Of a stretch of DNA of 64,000 nt, positions 1 to 6,784 are shown piece after piece. The stretch is from positions 1 to 64,000 of IMG/VR virus record IMGVR_UViG_3300008448_000012; one strand, written 5' to 3'. The stretch is from a virus. The notes under the pieces were generated by a model. The model was not told the DNA's origin, ran no database searches, and saw only the letters and a program-made list of their open reading frames with translations. The translations under genes and the position numbers were made by a program. Positions within the stretch are counted from its first letter, which is position 1. Each line of letters starts with the position of its first letter.

Positions 1-217
1 ACAACTCGTCACAGTCTTCTAAAACATCAAATATAAAGTGTTCTTCTCCATATTTATTAAAAGAACTCTGCAGATGAACATTATGATGAATGTTTCCTCT
101 AAGAGCAACCTTGTGATCACAAAGTCTTTTATAAGTGTCTTTTGAAGCACCTATATAAACCTTATTGTTTATCTTATTCTGGATTATGTACACACCAGGA
201 CTACCTTTCTTTCTCAT
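1..217 (-). CDS. GIY-YIG endonuclease, N-terminal part cut by window edge
   Basis: 72 residues are visible before the reading frame leaves the window. The start, MRKKGSPGVYIIQNKINN, and the following KVYIGAS form the GIY…YIG pair of this nuclease fold. A conserved-looking R (YKRLCDH) and the segment SSFNKYGEEHFIFDVLEDC (K-G-x-x-x-F) follow as in Seg/homing type enzymes. The family makes site-specific double-strand breaks that spread the gene between phages. Any C-terminal DNA-binding part lies outside. It is the first of three GIY-YIG genes in this window. Confident on the fold; the biological target is unknown. Confidence 0.85.
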   Translation of the reverse strand, partial: MRKKGSPGVYIIQNKINNKVYIGASKDTYKRLCDHKVALRGNIHHNVHLQSSFNKYGEEHFIFDVLEDCDEL

Positions 218-279
218 TATGATATTATCTTAATGAGCAAATCTATAACAAATAATTGAAACTACCAAATACATTTTTG

Positions 280-423
280 TTACATTTGTAGATATTCCTT
301 AACCCATTCCTCAACATCATCAACCTCATCCAAATCAAACTGACCTTCTGTAATAAGCAAATTACGATCTTCTGTAACAAGCAGTATTTCTTTATTGATT
401 TCTTCTAGAATATTTCTCTGCAT
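280..423 (-). CDS. Hypothetical 47-residue acidic protein
   Basis: A short frame from ATG at 423 to TAA at 280. The product starts MQRNILEEINKEILLVTEDR and ends in an acidic stretch (DLDEVDDVEEWVKEYLQM). It lies in the same orientation as all its neighbours, between the partial endonuclease and a probable terminator. It has no recognisable domain, signal peptide or membrane segment. It is probably a single helical mini-protein. Support comes from composition and position only, so it may be non-coding. Confidence 0.5.
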   Translation of the reverse strand: MQRNILEEINKEILLVTEDRNLLITEGQFDLDEVDDVEEWVKEYLQM

Positions 424-478
424 CTTTCAAAATTAAAGCAATTGTCCATTTAATCCAAACAATTTCCATGTATAAATA

Positions 479-501
479 GAGAAAAGAACGGTTTCTTCTC
501 T
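479..501 (-). terminator. Weak terminator-like hairpin
   Basis: On the minus strand GAGAAGAAA and TTCTTTTCTC can pair around a short CCG loop, followed by TATTTAT. It sits 64 bases beyond the stop of the 63-residue gene at 565. The stem is A/T-rich and interrupted, so termination is only plausible. Confidence 0.4.
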
Positions 502-564
502 CATAATAGAACCTAATGGAAGGAAGTAGATAAAGATTATTCAGCTCTTTAAAGAATACTATTC

Positions 565-756
565 TCATTTTATGCTGTTTATGAATTCATCTCCTCTGCA
601 TATCAATTCCATTAATGTAGAAATTGATTTTGATTTGAGAACACCTTCCACCTCATCATTATCCCAGTATTTGACATAAAGCTCCCTGGGAATAGCACTC
701 CATAGCTCATCATAATTGTTCCAATGGAACACATAATTGTACAATTCTTGGCACAT
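565..756 (-). CDS. Hypothetical 63-residue protein
   Basis: The start is placed at the ATG four bases beyond the stop of the upstream gene (product MCQELYNYVFHWNNYDELW…). Upstream in-frame codons would overlap that gene heavily. The product is rich in W, Y and acidic residues, with no known motif. It is the last gene of the tightly packed leftward series before the 140-base gap with the weak hairpin. No function can be assigned. Confidence 0.6.
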   Translation of the reverse strand: MCQELYNYVFHWNNYDELWSAIPRELYVKYWDNDEVEGVLKSKSISTLMELICRGDEFINSIK

Positions 757-760
757 AGTG

Positions 761-997
761 TTATTGTTTATAATTGTTATTGTAATATCTCTCAGCACTG
801 AACTCTGTCCTGTTGATTTCATGCATTTCATCAAACTCATAACAGGTGAATCCTGTTTGCCATGCTTCCATTATCTGTTCTTTTTCCATTGCTTTGGCTT
901 GTTCCAAAATCTGTGTGCCATTAAGTTCACTATTACCATTGATGAACTTATGCAATTCGTTATTAAACCACTCTATTGCCGTTTGTTTATTTTCCAT
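761..997 (-). CDS. Small phage protein, EQAKAMEKEQI family
   Basis: 78 residues, MENKQTAIEWFNNELHKF…, with the core EQAKAMEKEQIMEAW and a C-terminal YYNNNY. The adjacent gene shares TAVEWF, EQAKEMEKEQII and a QYYNETY end, so the two are clearly paralogues. From memory, small proteins with this pattern are common in Bacteroidetes phages and are always annotated hypothetical. Probably an all-helical protein. It overlaps the upstream gene by 11 bases, consistent with translational coupling. Confidence 0.75.
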   Translation of the reverse strand: MENKQTAIEWFNNELHKFINGNSELNGTQILEQAKAMEKEQIMEAWQTGFTCYEFDEMHEINRTEFSAERYYNNNYKQ

Positions 998-1187
998 ATG
1001 TTTCGTTGTAGTATTGTTTTGATATTTGATTTATATCCTCATCTTCTGGAAGTATCCATGCATTACCTAAAATAAATGATTCAATAATCTGCTCTTTCTC
1101 CATTTCTTTTGCTTGTTCAAATACTTCTTTGATATCTTCTGCTAATATCCTTTGATAAAACCATTCTACTGCTGTTTGATGTGCCAT
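987..1187 (-). CDS. Small phage protein, paralogue of the next gene
   Basis: 66 residues starting MAHQTAVEWFYQ and containing EQAKEMEKEQII, then QYYNETYGK at the C-terminus. It is a shorter copy of the 78-residue protein that follows it, so this is a tandem duplication that has diverged. The start lies in the conserved junction (TAAACTATG) used by most genes in this cluster, three bases after the upstream stop. Function unknown. Confidence 0.75.
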   Translation of the reverse strand: MAHQTAVEWFYQRILAEDIKEVFEQAKEMEKEQIIESFILGNAWILPEDEDINQISKQYYNETYGK

Positions 1188-1190
1188 AGT

Positions 1191-1427
1191 TTATCTGTTT
1201 CTTATATTACTCATATCTAATATACTGTTGTTAGTCCCATTTGGTTCTAAACTAATTTCATGCATAATTTGTTTTACTCCTGCACTCTTAACCGCTTTGA
1301 AATAAATATTTCTTTTGTTTCCAATATGAATTGTAAACTCTTTTGAACCATCTGTTGACTTTGTTATTAAAATTGGTTCATTTTCGTCAAATTCAAAAAT
1401 CAAATCATTTTCTATTTGTTGTGCCAT
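1191..1427 (-). CDS. Hypothetical 78-residue protein
   Basis: Product MAQQIENDLIFEFDENEP… with a predicted mostly beta pattern (ILITKSTDGSKEFTIHIG) and a basic C-terminus (MSNIRNR). The MAQQ start is shared with neighbours because the cluster re-uses one junction sequence; the rest is unrelated to them. Three bases separate it from each flanking gene. Function unknown. Confidence 0.7.
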   Translation of the reverse strand: MAQQIENDLIFEFDENEPILITKSTDGSKEFTIHIGNKRNIYFKAVKSAGVKQIMHEISLEPNGTNNSILDMSNIRNR

Positions 1428-1430
1428 AAT

Positions 1431-1808
1431 TTATTTGTTTTTAACGATTTCAATTAGCTTCTTGAGACAAGCAAGTTCTGCTTCTTCGTAGCTGAGTAGA
1501 CCATATTCAAACATTAAGTTTTGAATAATAGTCATGTGTGGAACTTTACCGTAGTCCTTGTATAGCAATATGCTATATTTATCCCTAAACCATCTAAGTG
1601 CTTGAGAGTAGGTTGGAGCAGTAATACAATCCAAATTAAATACAATAATTATATTGGAATTATCACATGGATTAGATGTCCATTTCTTATAAACGTCAGG
1701 AGCAATTTGTAAATTTTTGTCTTCTGCATACCAAGCTAAACATGGTTCATCAAATCCTAATTCTTTAAGTTCTAATGCTTGTTCGTATGGTATAAATTCT
1801 TTGTTCAT
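1431..1808 (-). CDS. Hypothetical 125-residue protein
   Basis: Starts MNKEFIPYEQALELKELGFD and continues EPCLAWYAEDKNLQIAPDVY. The C-terminal third contains YSQALRWFRDKYSILLYKDY and a helical end (EEAELACLKKLIEIVKNK). The pattern 'YEQALELKELGFDE… W…A…TYSQALRWFRDKY' is one I associate with a widespread family of small phage proteins of unknown role. It is in the coupled leftward cluster. No catalytic motif seen. Confidence 0.75.
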   Translation of the reverse strand: MNKEFIPYEQALELKELGFDEPCLAWYAEDKNLQIAPDVYKKWTSNPCDNSNIIIVFNLDCITAPTYSQALRWFRDKYSILLYKDYGKVPHMTIIQNLMFEYGLLSYEEAELACLKKLIEIVKNK

Positions 1809-1811
1809 AGT

Positions 1812-2387
1812 TTATTTGTATTTACCTACCCATTGTACGCCTTGGGCAGTGGTGACTGTTTTAGGAAAAGTTGATGTCGTTACATCTCCAACACTCCAAT
1901 CTGTATCTACAACTTCCATCTCACACTCAAACTCTGTTGGGTATTGGTGGAGGTATTGAATAATCTCTTCTGCATTAAAAAAGATTAAAGTAGAATCATG
2001 TTTGGAAGTAGTTGCCATATCAATAGCCTTCCTAATATCCTCCTCTGTGTACTTATACTTTTCACGGGCTTTGTTGTAGCCTGACTTGTAACCCGTTACC
2101 AACCATTCCTTATACAATTTATTACAAGATTTTGCATACTCATCTACACCATCTTCCTGATGTAGGGAATATGGTGGTAATAAGTCTACACCTTCAAGTA
2201 TTGGTGAATCATTAAGTGGGAGGTGGGCAATTATTTTCTTTACCGCATAAGAATCATAAGCCAGATGTTCATCTGTATTATATTTCATTATCTTATAGTC
2301 TCTATTAACAGCATAACCTTTTCCAATAGTAAGTGAATCATCTACCACCAAAATATAATCCGTGGTTTTAATTAGTTTGTGTGTCAT
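1812..2387 (-). CDS. Conserved phage protein with KIIAHLPLNDSPILEGVDLL motif
   Basis: 191 residues. The N-terminal half (LIKTTDYILVVDDSLTIGKG) looks like a beta-rich domain. The central motif KIIAHLPLNDSPILEGVDLL is followed by a helical part with GYNKAREKYKYTEEDIRKAI. This architecture recurs, by recollection, in many Bacteroidetes phages, and no function is established. ATGA overlap with the upstream 302-residue gene indicates coupling; three bases separate it from the next gene. Confidence 0.75.
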   Translation of the reverse strand: MTHKLIKTTDYILVVDDSLTIGKGYAVNRDYKIMKYNTDEHLAYDSYAVKKIIAHLPLNDSPILEGVDLLPPYSLHQEDGVDEYAKSCNKLYKEWLVTGYKSGYNKAREKYKYTEEDIRKAIDMATTSKHDSTLIFFNAEEIIQYLHQYPTEFECEMEVVDTDWSVGDVTTSTFPKTVTTAQGVQWVGKYK

Positions 2388-3292
2388 CTTAATTTTTTAT
2401 ATGTTTCTATTAATGATGATAGTGATGTTTTTATCGCTCTCCAAGAATTGTAATCAGACTTCTTAACGTCTAGCGATGATATGTTCCTTTCTAATCCTAC
2501 AAGCTCATTCATTAAATGACCTAACGTCCCTTTGTCTAACACCTTCTGAGATTGTTTTGCAAGATGGATAGACAAGATGTCAGAAAGACGCTTCTTGATT
2601 CCATTCATTCTCTCAATGCATTCTTCGTATGTGCCAATGAATGAAAAGTTGCTCTTCTCAAACATTTCTATTCCATATATGTACTTGTCGTCAATCTTGG
2701 CATAAGTTAAACCATTATGATTTGGGATGTCTATTCTTGACTTGTCTATACCGAACTCACTACAAGCTTCATATAAAAGAGTTGGTTTGCTCATTACGAG
2801 CTTGCACTTTGTTTCAGATATATCACTAGCGTTGAACGCTTGCATAGGAACGATACATTTGTACTCACTCACGGGATAGGTGACAAACTCTATTTCTAGA
2901 TTGTGAACAGTCTCTTGTGTTTCGTACACCCCAGAATAAGTCTTTATGAACCTAATCGCCCTAATTTCATCCTCTAGAGTATCATACTCAAAGTCTTCTA
3001 AGTCATCATTCCATTTTCTAGTTTTACCAATCTCATGTAGCTCTGTATTATAATCTATTACAGATATCCTCTCACCATTCTCTTTAGTATATCCAACAGT
3101 TACTCTACGAGAAGTCTTATACGTTGCCGTAACTGGTTTCTCTTTAGTTACAACCAGTTCACCACTCTTGAACCCAAGAATGGGGTCTGCTACAGGCTTT
3201 CCGTTTATCTCCATGGAATTATTATATCCAGTCTTGAATGTGTAGAATCCTGTCTTGGGGTCATGCGCTACTACTAGTTTGTTGTTGTCCAT
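2384..3292 (-). CDS. Hypothetical 302-residue protein
   Basis: The longest gene of the left cluster. The first 60 residues look like a small beta domain (LVVAHDPKTGFYTFKTGYNN). The middle is mixed and the C-terminus is helical (RMNGIKKRLSDILSIHLAKQ…GLERNISSLDVKKSDYNSW). It has five scattered Cys, no pairs suggesting zinc, and no recognised enzyme motif. The start ATG sits in the shared TAAATTATG junction. It may be a replication or host-interaction protein, but nothing in the sequence decides this. Confidence 0.7.
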   Translation of the reverse strand: MDNNKLVVAHDPKTGFYTFKTGYNNSMEINGKPVADPILGFKSGELVVTKEKPVTATYKTSRRVTVGYTKENGERISVIDYNTELHEIGKTRKWNDDLEDFEYDTLEDEIRAIRFIKTYSGVYETQETVHNLEIEFVTYPVSEYKCIVPMQAFNASDISETKCKLVMSKPTLLYEACSEFGIDKSRIDIPNHNGLTYAKIDDKYIYGIEMFEKSNFSFIGTYEECIERMNGIKKRLSDILSIHLAKQSQKVLDKGTLGHLMNELVGLERNISSLDVKKSDYNSWRAIKTSLSSLIETYKKLR

Positions 3293-3295
3293 AAT

Positions 3296-3538
3296 TTATT
3301 TTTTAGGTAGACTTTCTTTAAGCATTTCTCTATCCCATATATTGGTATTCCCTACAGCATACTGAGCAATCATGCACATTGTCCACTCAATCATCTCCTC
3401 AGATGTGAATAGCTTTTGTTTTGCTGTGTTGTAGCCAAGTTTCCAATAGTCAAGTCTTTCCAAGTTCTTTTTGAGGTCATCAATATCTTTATCTACCATT
3501 TTGTTGGTATCACCAATATGGTCTGTTTGTTGTGTCAT
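3296..3538 (-). CDS. Hypothetical 80-residue helical protein
   Basis: MTQQTDHIGDTNKMVDKDID… then LGYNTAKQKLFTSEEMIEWT and a C-terminal MLKESLPKK. The 'GYNTAKQ…TSEEM' segment resembles the 'GYNKAREKY.YTEED' segment of the 191-residue neighbour, so the two may share a helical module. It follows the nine-base spacer, the only looser junction in this part of the cluster. Function unknown. Confidence 0.7.
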   Translation of the reverse strand: MTQQTDHIGDTNKMVDKDIDDLKKNLERLDYWKLGYNTAKQKLFTSEEMIEWTMCMIAQYAVGNTNIWDREMLKESLPKK

Positions 3539-3547
3539 AGTTTATTT

Positions 3548-3778
3548 TTATTTATTATCTGCATCCCATAGCCCTTCATTATACCCTTCACCAAACTTAT
3601 CCATTAGTTCAGTATCATACATTATTTTTGCTTGATTGCATTTAAATAATAATCCTTTTAAACAATTGTGCATTACAAGCATTGACCATACTACATCATT
3701 ATTATAATCCATTTCTAATATATCCATTTGTTCATTTATTGCTAATATTATTTCATCAAGTGCTGTTTGTTGTGCCAT
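3548..3778 (-). CDS. Hypothetical 76-residue protein
   Basis: Starts MAQQTALDEIILAINEQMDI, i.e. the shared cluster N-terminus, then a predicted helical body with an acidic end (GEGYNEGLWDADNK). The stop codon lies inside the conserved junction sequence. It has no membrane segment or metal site. Function unknown. Confidence 0.7.
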   Translation of the reverse strand: MAQQTALDEIILAINEQMDILEMDYNNDVVWSMLVMHNCLKGLLFKCNQAKIMYDTELMDKFGEGYNEGLWDADNK

Positions 3779-3781
3779 AGT

Positions 3782-3973
3782 TTATTTGTTTATTTCTATT
3801 AAAAGTTTGAACAGTAAAGTGCTTATCATGAATGTAACAACGAGTACAGCAGATGCTGGACCATAACTATATTCGCCAAGCTTATCAAATATTCTCCTGA
3901 TGAACCAATTGGACAAATGCTGTATAAGTACGATGAATAAGCATAGAGATATTGTTGCGATTGTTACTGCCAT
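3782..3973 (-). CDS. Small membrane protein, two hydrophobic segments
   Basis: 63 residues with two hydrophobic stretches, roughly 2-22 (VTIATISLCLFIVLIQHL) and 38-58 (ASAVLVVTFMISTLLFKLL), joined by a basic loop with RRIF. This suggests a two-pass inner-membrane peptide. Size and topology would also fit a holin or superinfection-exclusion factor, but no family is recognised. Three-base spacing to both neighbours. Confidence 0.7.
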   Translation of the reverse strand: MAVTIATISLCLFIVLIQHLSNWFIRRIFDKLGEYSYGPASAVLVVTFMISTLLFKLLIEINK

Positions 3974-3976
3974 AGT

Positions 3977-4234
3977 TTACAGTTTTTCTATTTCTTTTTT
4001 TACTTCTTGCCAACCAACGAAAGAACCTATAATAAGGCCTCTAGCATGAAGGTGTAAATCTTCTGCTACTTTGAGTGATTCTTTTAAGTCTTTTATTATC
4101 TCATCCACTGCTATTAATGCACATTGTTTGGAGCAATACTTTTTATCAAACCCTCTTCCATTATCTGATATCCGTGATTCTGCATACTCATCGAATGCAT
4201 CTATTAGCTGGAGAGCTTTTTCTCTTGGTGTCAT
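3977..4234 (-). CDS. Hypothetical 85-residue protein
   Basis: Begins MTPREKALQLIDAFDEYAES, contains a CSKQCALIAVDEII helix and ends FVGWQEVKKEIEKL. The pattern of a helical N-terminus, 'KK.CSKQCALIAVDEII', and a C-terminal helix is shared by many small phage proteins that I know only as hypothetical. The two Cys are too few for a zinc site. Coupled to its neighbours by the conserved junction. Confidence 0.7.
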   Translation of the reverse strand: MTPREKALQLIDAFDEYAESRISDNGRGFDKKYCSKQCALIAVDEIIKDLKESLKVAEDLHLHARGLIIGSFVGWQEVKKEIEKL

Positions 4235-4237
4235 AGT

Positions 4238-4636
4238 TTATTTGTTTAGTTCATCCAAGTCTTCATCCAATCTTTCAAGAAACGTTTCCTCACCATCATC
4301 TCCTGACAATAGCCAATCTATTCTTTGTGCATACACTTGTGCTATTCTTAAAATGTTGACAGCATCCTTGAACTTAGCAATAACCTCATCAGGATATTTA
4401 TGGTGGTATAAGTCTTCTGGGTATTTCTCATACCAATCAGTACCATGCCATGATTCTTCTCTAAGTTCTCTATCTGTTTTCTTTCTACCATTTGTTTCTA
4501 TCTCTCTTTCAATGGATTCAGCTATATTGCCTATAGCGTATTGCTGATAATCAAATCTTCCACCCGACAAAGTAACCTCCTTTTTATTTTTTATGTTTTT
4601 TAATAGTTCTTGATATAGCTGATTGACAAACTCCAA
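4238..4636 (-). CDS. Hypothetical 132-residue protein overlapped by endonuclease gene
   Basis: Starts MEFVNQLYQELLKNIKNKKE and carries helical segments ending DLDELNK. Its start codon lies 53 bases inside the 3' end of the upstream GIY-YIG gene, in another frame. It is plausible that the mobile endonuclease gene arrived next to it and extended into its leader. No domain is recognised. The alternative is a later start, but none gives a better leader. Confidence 0.65.
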   Translation of the reverse strand: MEFVNQLYQELLKNIKNKKEVTLSGGRFDYQQYAIGNIAESIEREIETNGRKKTDRELREESWHGTDWYEKYPEDLYHHKYPDEVIAKFKDAVNILRIAQVYAQRIDWLLSGDDGEETFLERLDEDLDELNK

Positions 4637-5279
4637 AAATTCTAGCTATATCATTTTGACTGATTCCAGACTCGTGCATAGTTATTATTTTGCATATATC
4701 TGAACTACATAACTTTACATATACTGGTTGTCTTTTTTGATTCACTCCTGCATCTACATAAGAATATGATTTACCATTTAATACATTACCTATTGTCTTC
4801 CTGTCAACACCATACATTTTACTTATTTCTTTTTGAGTCAACCTACTTTCTGCTAATAGTTTTTTAATTTCAATAACCTGTTCTATTGTTAACTTTTTTA
4901 GAGAAGACTCATAGTAGCCTCGTTTTTCTCCCTTATACTTGTTTTTATTTGCTTTTGAAATATTCATTTTAGTTTCTTCTGACATATACGAATAGCTTTC
5001 TCCAGCTTTAGGTAACCTGCAATTTAATCCAACCTTTGAATCAAGAACATTGAACTTTAGACCATAAAACAACTCTCTTTCAAGTAACACATCTTCAGAA
5101 CATTCTTCAATAATTTCTAACACATGCGCACTCCATGTATATTTCTTTATAGAATTATACAGCTTTGTTTGGCTTTTACAATTCAATCCCTTATACGAAC
5201 AAACTCTGTTAGCTATATCATTAGATGAACCTATATACACCTTTCCACTAGGTGAAGTTATTTTGTAAATACCCATCAT
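4584..5279 (-). CDS. GIY-YIG homing endonuclease with two helix-turn-helix repeats
   Basis: The 231-residue product starts MMGIYKITSPSGKVYIGSS, a clear GIY…YIG motif, followed by the expected R and E region (NRVCSYKG… VLLERELFYGLKFNVLD). The C-terminal half has two helix-turn-helix segments: about 130-165 (TQKEISKMYGVDRKTIGNVL) and about 195-228 (SQNDIARIFGVCQSAISRTI). They probably recognise the target. I chose the ATG directly before GIYKI rather than an upstream TTG. It is a free-standing mobile gene in the leftward cluster and overlaps the next gene by 53 bases. Confidence 0.85.
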   Translation of the reverse strand: MMGIYKITSPSGKVYIGSSNDIANRVCSYKGLNCKSQTKLYNSIKKYTWSAHVLEIIEECSEDVLLERELFYGLKFNVLDSKVGLNCRLPKAGESYSYMSEETKMNISKANKNKYKGEKRGYYESSLKKLTIEQVIEIKKLLAESRLTQKEISKMYGVDRKTIGNVLNGKSYSYVDAGVNQKRQPVYVKLCSSDICKIITMHESGISQNDIARIFGVCQSAISRTIKKHKK

Positions 5280-5317
5280 TTTGCAAATATACGTCAAACA
5301 TTCCTCCTGACATAATA

Positions 5318-5668
5318 TTACATTTTACAAGGTTTCTCTTTTCTTTTACCCTTCTGCATAGCCCAATTGACAATCTTTGCACTGACAAACCCACCTAATG
5401 TAGTGAGAGCTATATCAGTTACAGAAGGTTTACCACCATAATATAAATCATATCCTTCTTTAGCTACACCAGCAACAGCAGCACTGAATGTACCTATCAT
5501 GATTCTCTCTCTTGGGGTTTTGCCATACAGCATAGACGCTCCTGTACCTACACCAAATCCTACAACAAAATGTGCATAGCTATGTACATGATTCACACGA
5601 ACATTATACTGTGCATTGCTTGTTTGCATTTTCAGGAGAATAACCACTAACAAAATTACCTTTTTCAT
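5318..5668 (-). CDS. Secreted or membrane-associated small protein (YfiM/DUF2279-like)
   Basis: 116 residues. An N-terminal signal peptide is evident (KKVILLVVILLKMQTSNAQ, probable cut after SNA). It is followed by HFVVGFGVGTGASMLYG, a glycine-rich membrane-associated segment, then KEGYDLYYGGKPSVTDIALT and a basic tail. The order 'HF..G…G…KE.YD….S..D…T..G' resembles YfiM/DUF2279 envelope proteins, from memory. Its start codon overlaps the stop of the XRE-type gene (TAATG). It may alter the envelope of the infected cell. Confidence 0.65.
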   Translation of the reverse strand: MKKVILLVVILLKMQTSNAQYNVRVNHVHSYAHFVVGFGVGTGASMLYGKTPRERIMIGTFSAAVAGVAKEGYDLYYGGKPSVTDIALTTLGGFVSAKIVNWAMQKGKRKEKPCKM

Positions 5669-5913
5669 TATTTTACGTATAAAAGTTTAGGAATCAATTC
5701 TTTAGGCTTTTCCTCTTTCCCATACATGAATTCATATATATCATCTATATGAAATGTATCTACTATTTTCTTTATATAATCAATACTAGGCAGACGTTCT
5801 CCTGACTCCCATCTTGCAAGAGTTCTGGAAGTGACACCAGCAATTTTTGCAAACTGCTCATATGTCATTCCATACTCTGTACGCAAGATTTTGATGTTCA
5901 ATCCAATTTTCAT
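5668..5913 (-). CDS. XRE-family helix-turn-helix regulator
   Basis: 81 residues. Residues 5-60 form a Cro/CI-like fold: IKILRTEYGMTYEQFAKIAG, then VTSRTLARWESGERLPSID and an IKKIVDTFHI helix. It probably binds an operator near the leftward genes. Overlapping stop/start codons link it to both the Cys-rich peptide upstream and the signal-peptide protein downstream, so the three form one transcription unit. No effector domain is visible; the C-terminus is a short Lys/Pro tail. Confidence 0.85.
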   Translation of the reverse strand: MKIGLNIKILRTEYGMTYEQFAKIAGVTSRTLARWESGERLPSIDYIKKIVDTFHIDDIYEFMYGKEEKPKELIPKLLYVK

Positions 5914-6050
5914 AGGAATTCGCTTAAATAATCATCTTTTTCCAACTCACATTTAGCACATTTACATTTAACTCTGATCCCGTAAATGTACAAAATGTCC
6001 CATTTGTGTCCAAACAATTTGCATTTGAGCTTTGTTACAATCTTTTTCAT
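5910..6050 (-). CDS. Cys-rich mini-protein (DUF1660-like)
   Basis: 46 residues, from ATG at 6050 to a TGA that overlaps the XRE gene start. Product MKKIVTKLKCKLFGHKWDIL… followed by VKCKCAKCELEKDD. The arrangement C-x4-GHKW…C-x-C-x2-C resembles the small phage proteins grouped as DUF1660 and suggests one bound zinc. It is the first gene of a three-gene unit. It lies just beyond the tmRNA terminator. Confidence 0.65.
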   Translation of the reverse strand: MKKIVTKLKCKLFGHKWDILYIYGIRVKCKCAKCELEKDDYLSEFL

Positions 6051-6078
6051 TCTGGTTTAATTGATGTGTGTGTAAATA

Positions 6079-6110
6079 AAAATGCATGAACACCTTAATT
6101 CATGCATTTT
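6079..6110 (-). terminator. tmRNA terminator
   Basis: A perfect 12-base-pair stem (AAAATGCATGAA / TTCATGCATTTT) with an 8-base loop lies directly after the tmRNA 3' end. On the minus strand it is followed by TTTATTTACA. It probably ends tmRNA transcription and separates it from the XRE unit. Confidence 0.75.
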
Positions 6111-6111
6111 G

Positions 6112-6488
6112 TGGAGGTATTGGGATTCGAACCCAAGTCCAAACTAGAAGTCAATAAACAAATTCATTACATGCTTAGATCTGACAAGCTGATCAGTAAG
6201 GGATGACCGCATGAGGTCAAATCTCCACCACTTAGTTTATTTGTCAGAAAACTAAGAAACCTAGGAAATTTAATCCGTGTGTCATTTTCTGTTTCCAGGT
6301 ATGACTACCCAGTTGCTTATGCAGCGATTGCTACATCAGCGAAGAGAGAAGCAAGGATTGCTTCACCTTCAGCAACACGCTCAGAAGTTGTCTTAGCGTT
6401 TATTTGTTGTACACAGTTTAAAGAGATGTAGTACCTATCTCTGCATGTTTGTTTACCACTCACAAGTCTGTCAAAACCTGTTACCCCC
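6112..6488 (-). ncRNA. ssrA: Transfer-messenger RNA (tmRNA)
   Basis: The two ends form a tRNA-like half. 5' GGGGGTA pairs with 3' TACCTCC (one G-U pair) in a 7-pair acceptor stem, with discriminator A. The T arm is TTGGG-TTCGAAT-CCCAA. The 5' end continues AACAGGTTTTGACAG, matching the tmRNA consensus around its reduced D arm. A 9-pair helix (GTAAACAAA / TTTGTTTAT) fits the long stem joining both halves. Inside is a reading frame from 6397 to 6317: resume codon GCT, 26 codons, TAA, product starting AKTTSERVAEGEAIL and ending FADVAIAA. That gives a hydrophobic C-terminus suited to proteolysis. CCA is not encoded. tmRNA rescues stalled ribosomes. The exact resume codon is inferred. Confidence 0.88.
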
Positions 6489-6496
6489 ATATGTCC

Positions 6497-6535
6497 GTTA
6501 TTTCATACATTTTGGACTATTTTGTCTGAAATAAC
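6497..6535 (-). other. Hairpin between tRNA-like gene and tmRNA
   Basis: GTTATTTCA and TGAAATAAC form a 9-pair stem with an inner GAC/GTC pairing, placed 9 bases before the tmRNA 5' end. It may be a processing signal that separates the RNAs of one transcript. There is no U-run, so it is unlikely to be a strong terminator. Confidence 0.5.
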
Positions 6536-6544
6536 AAACATTTG

Positions 6545-6614
6545 CAGGACAGTGGGTATTCGAAACCCATCTTTTAGAGCCTAACCCTCTAACTGCAATA
6601 CCCTGCTCTGTCCT
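6545..6614 (-). tRNA. Atypical tRNA-like gene 1, anticodon unassigned
   Basis: Acceptor stem AGGACAG/CTGTCCT (7 pairs), T arm TGGGT-TTCGAAT-ACCCA and an anticodon-type stem TTAGAG/CTCTAA with a 7-base loop GGTTAGG are all present. The D arm is only about 13 bases with a weak GCA/TGC stem, and the base before the formal anticodon (TTA) is G rather than the universal U. Total length is 70 bases. Either it is a degenerate tRNA or a tRNA mimic; reading the loop one base later would give TAG. The acceptor and T arms make a tRNA origin very likely. Confidence 0.6.
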
Positions 6615-6639
6615 ATTTGCTCGTCTTTCCGAGCTGTCA
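6615..6639 (-). repeat. Direct repeat abutting tRNA-like gene 1
   Basis: A 25-base element ends exactly at the 5' end of tRNA-like gene 1. On the minus strand it contains TGACAGCTCGG and a GCTCG/CGAGC hairpin. 21 of 25 aligned positions match the element at 6785-6808, which abuts tRNA-like gene 2 in the same way. Confidence 0.7.
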
Positions 6640-6696
6640 GATAAGTTCTCCAGATTAATGGACTGGATGCCATGTAGGAAGATTATCATTTCTTCG

Positions 6697-6784
6697 TAGT
6701 CAGGACAGGATTCGAACCTGTAATTGTTTTGGGACTACATTACTGCGTCATACCTCCACCTTGATACCATTTCAGCACCTGACT
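6697..6784 (-). tRNA. Atypical tRNA-like gene 2 (88 bases), anticodon unassigned
   Basis: It has a perfect acceptor stem AGTCAGG/CCTGACT with discriminator A, a perfect T arm ACAGG-TTCGAAT-CCTGT, T8, and a D-loop-like AAATGGTA. The rest is unusual. The only good pairing for an anticodon stem (TGGA/TCC) leaves a loop of about 20 bases, so no anticodon can be given. The length fits a class II tRNA or a tRNA with an insertion in the anticodon arm. It is oriented with the tmRNA and preceded by the same repeat as tRNA-like gene 1. Confidence 0.5.

Noticed and set aside
6545-6614. Stop-suppressor tRNA reading UAA and stop-codon reassignment
   Set aside because: The formal anticodon TTA would need a G at position 33, which is not functional in known tRNAs. 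No gene here shows in-frame stops that need suppression; all three stop codons end genes.
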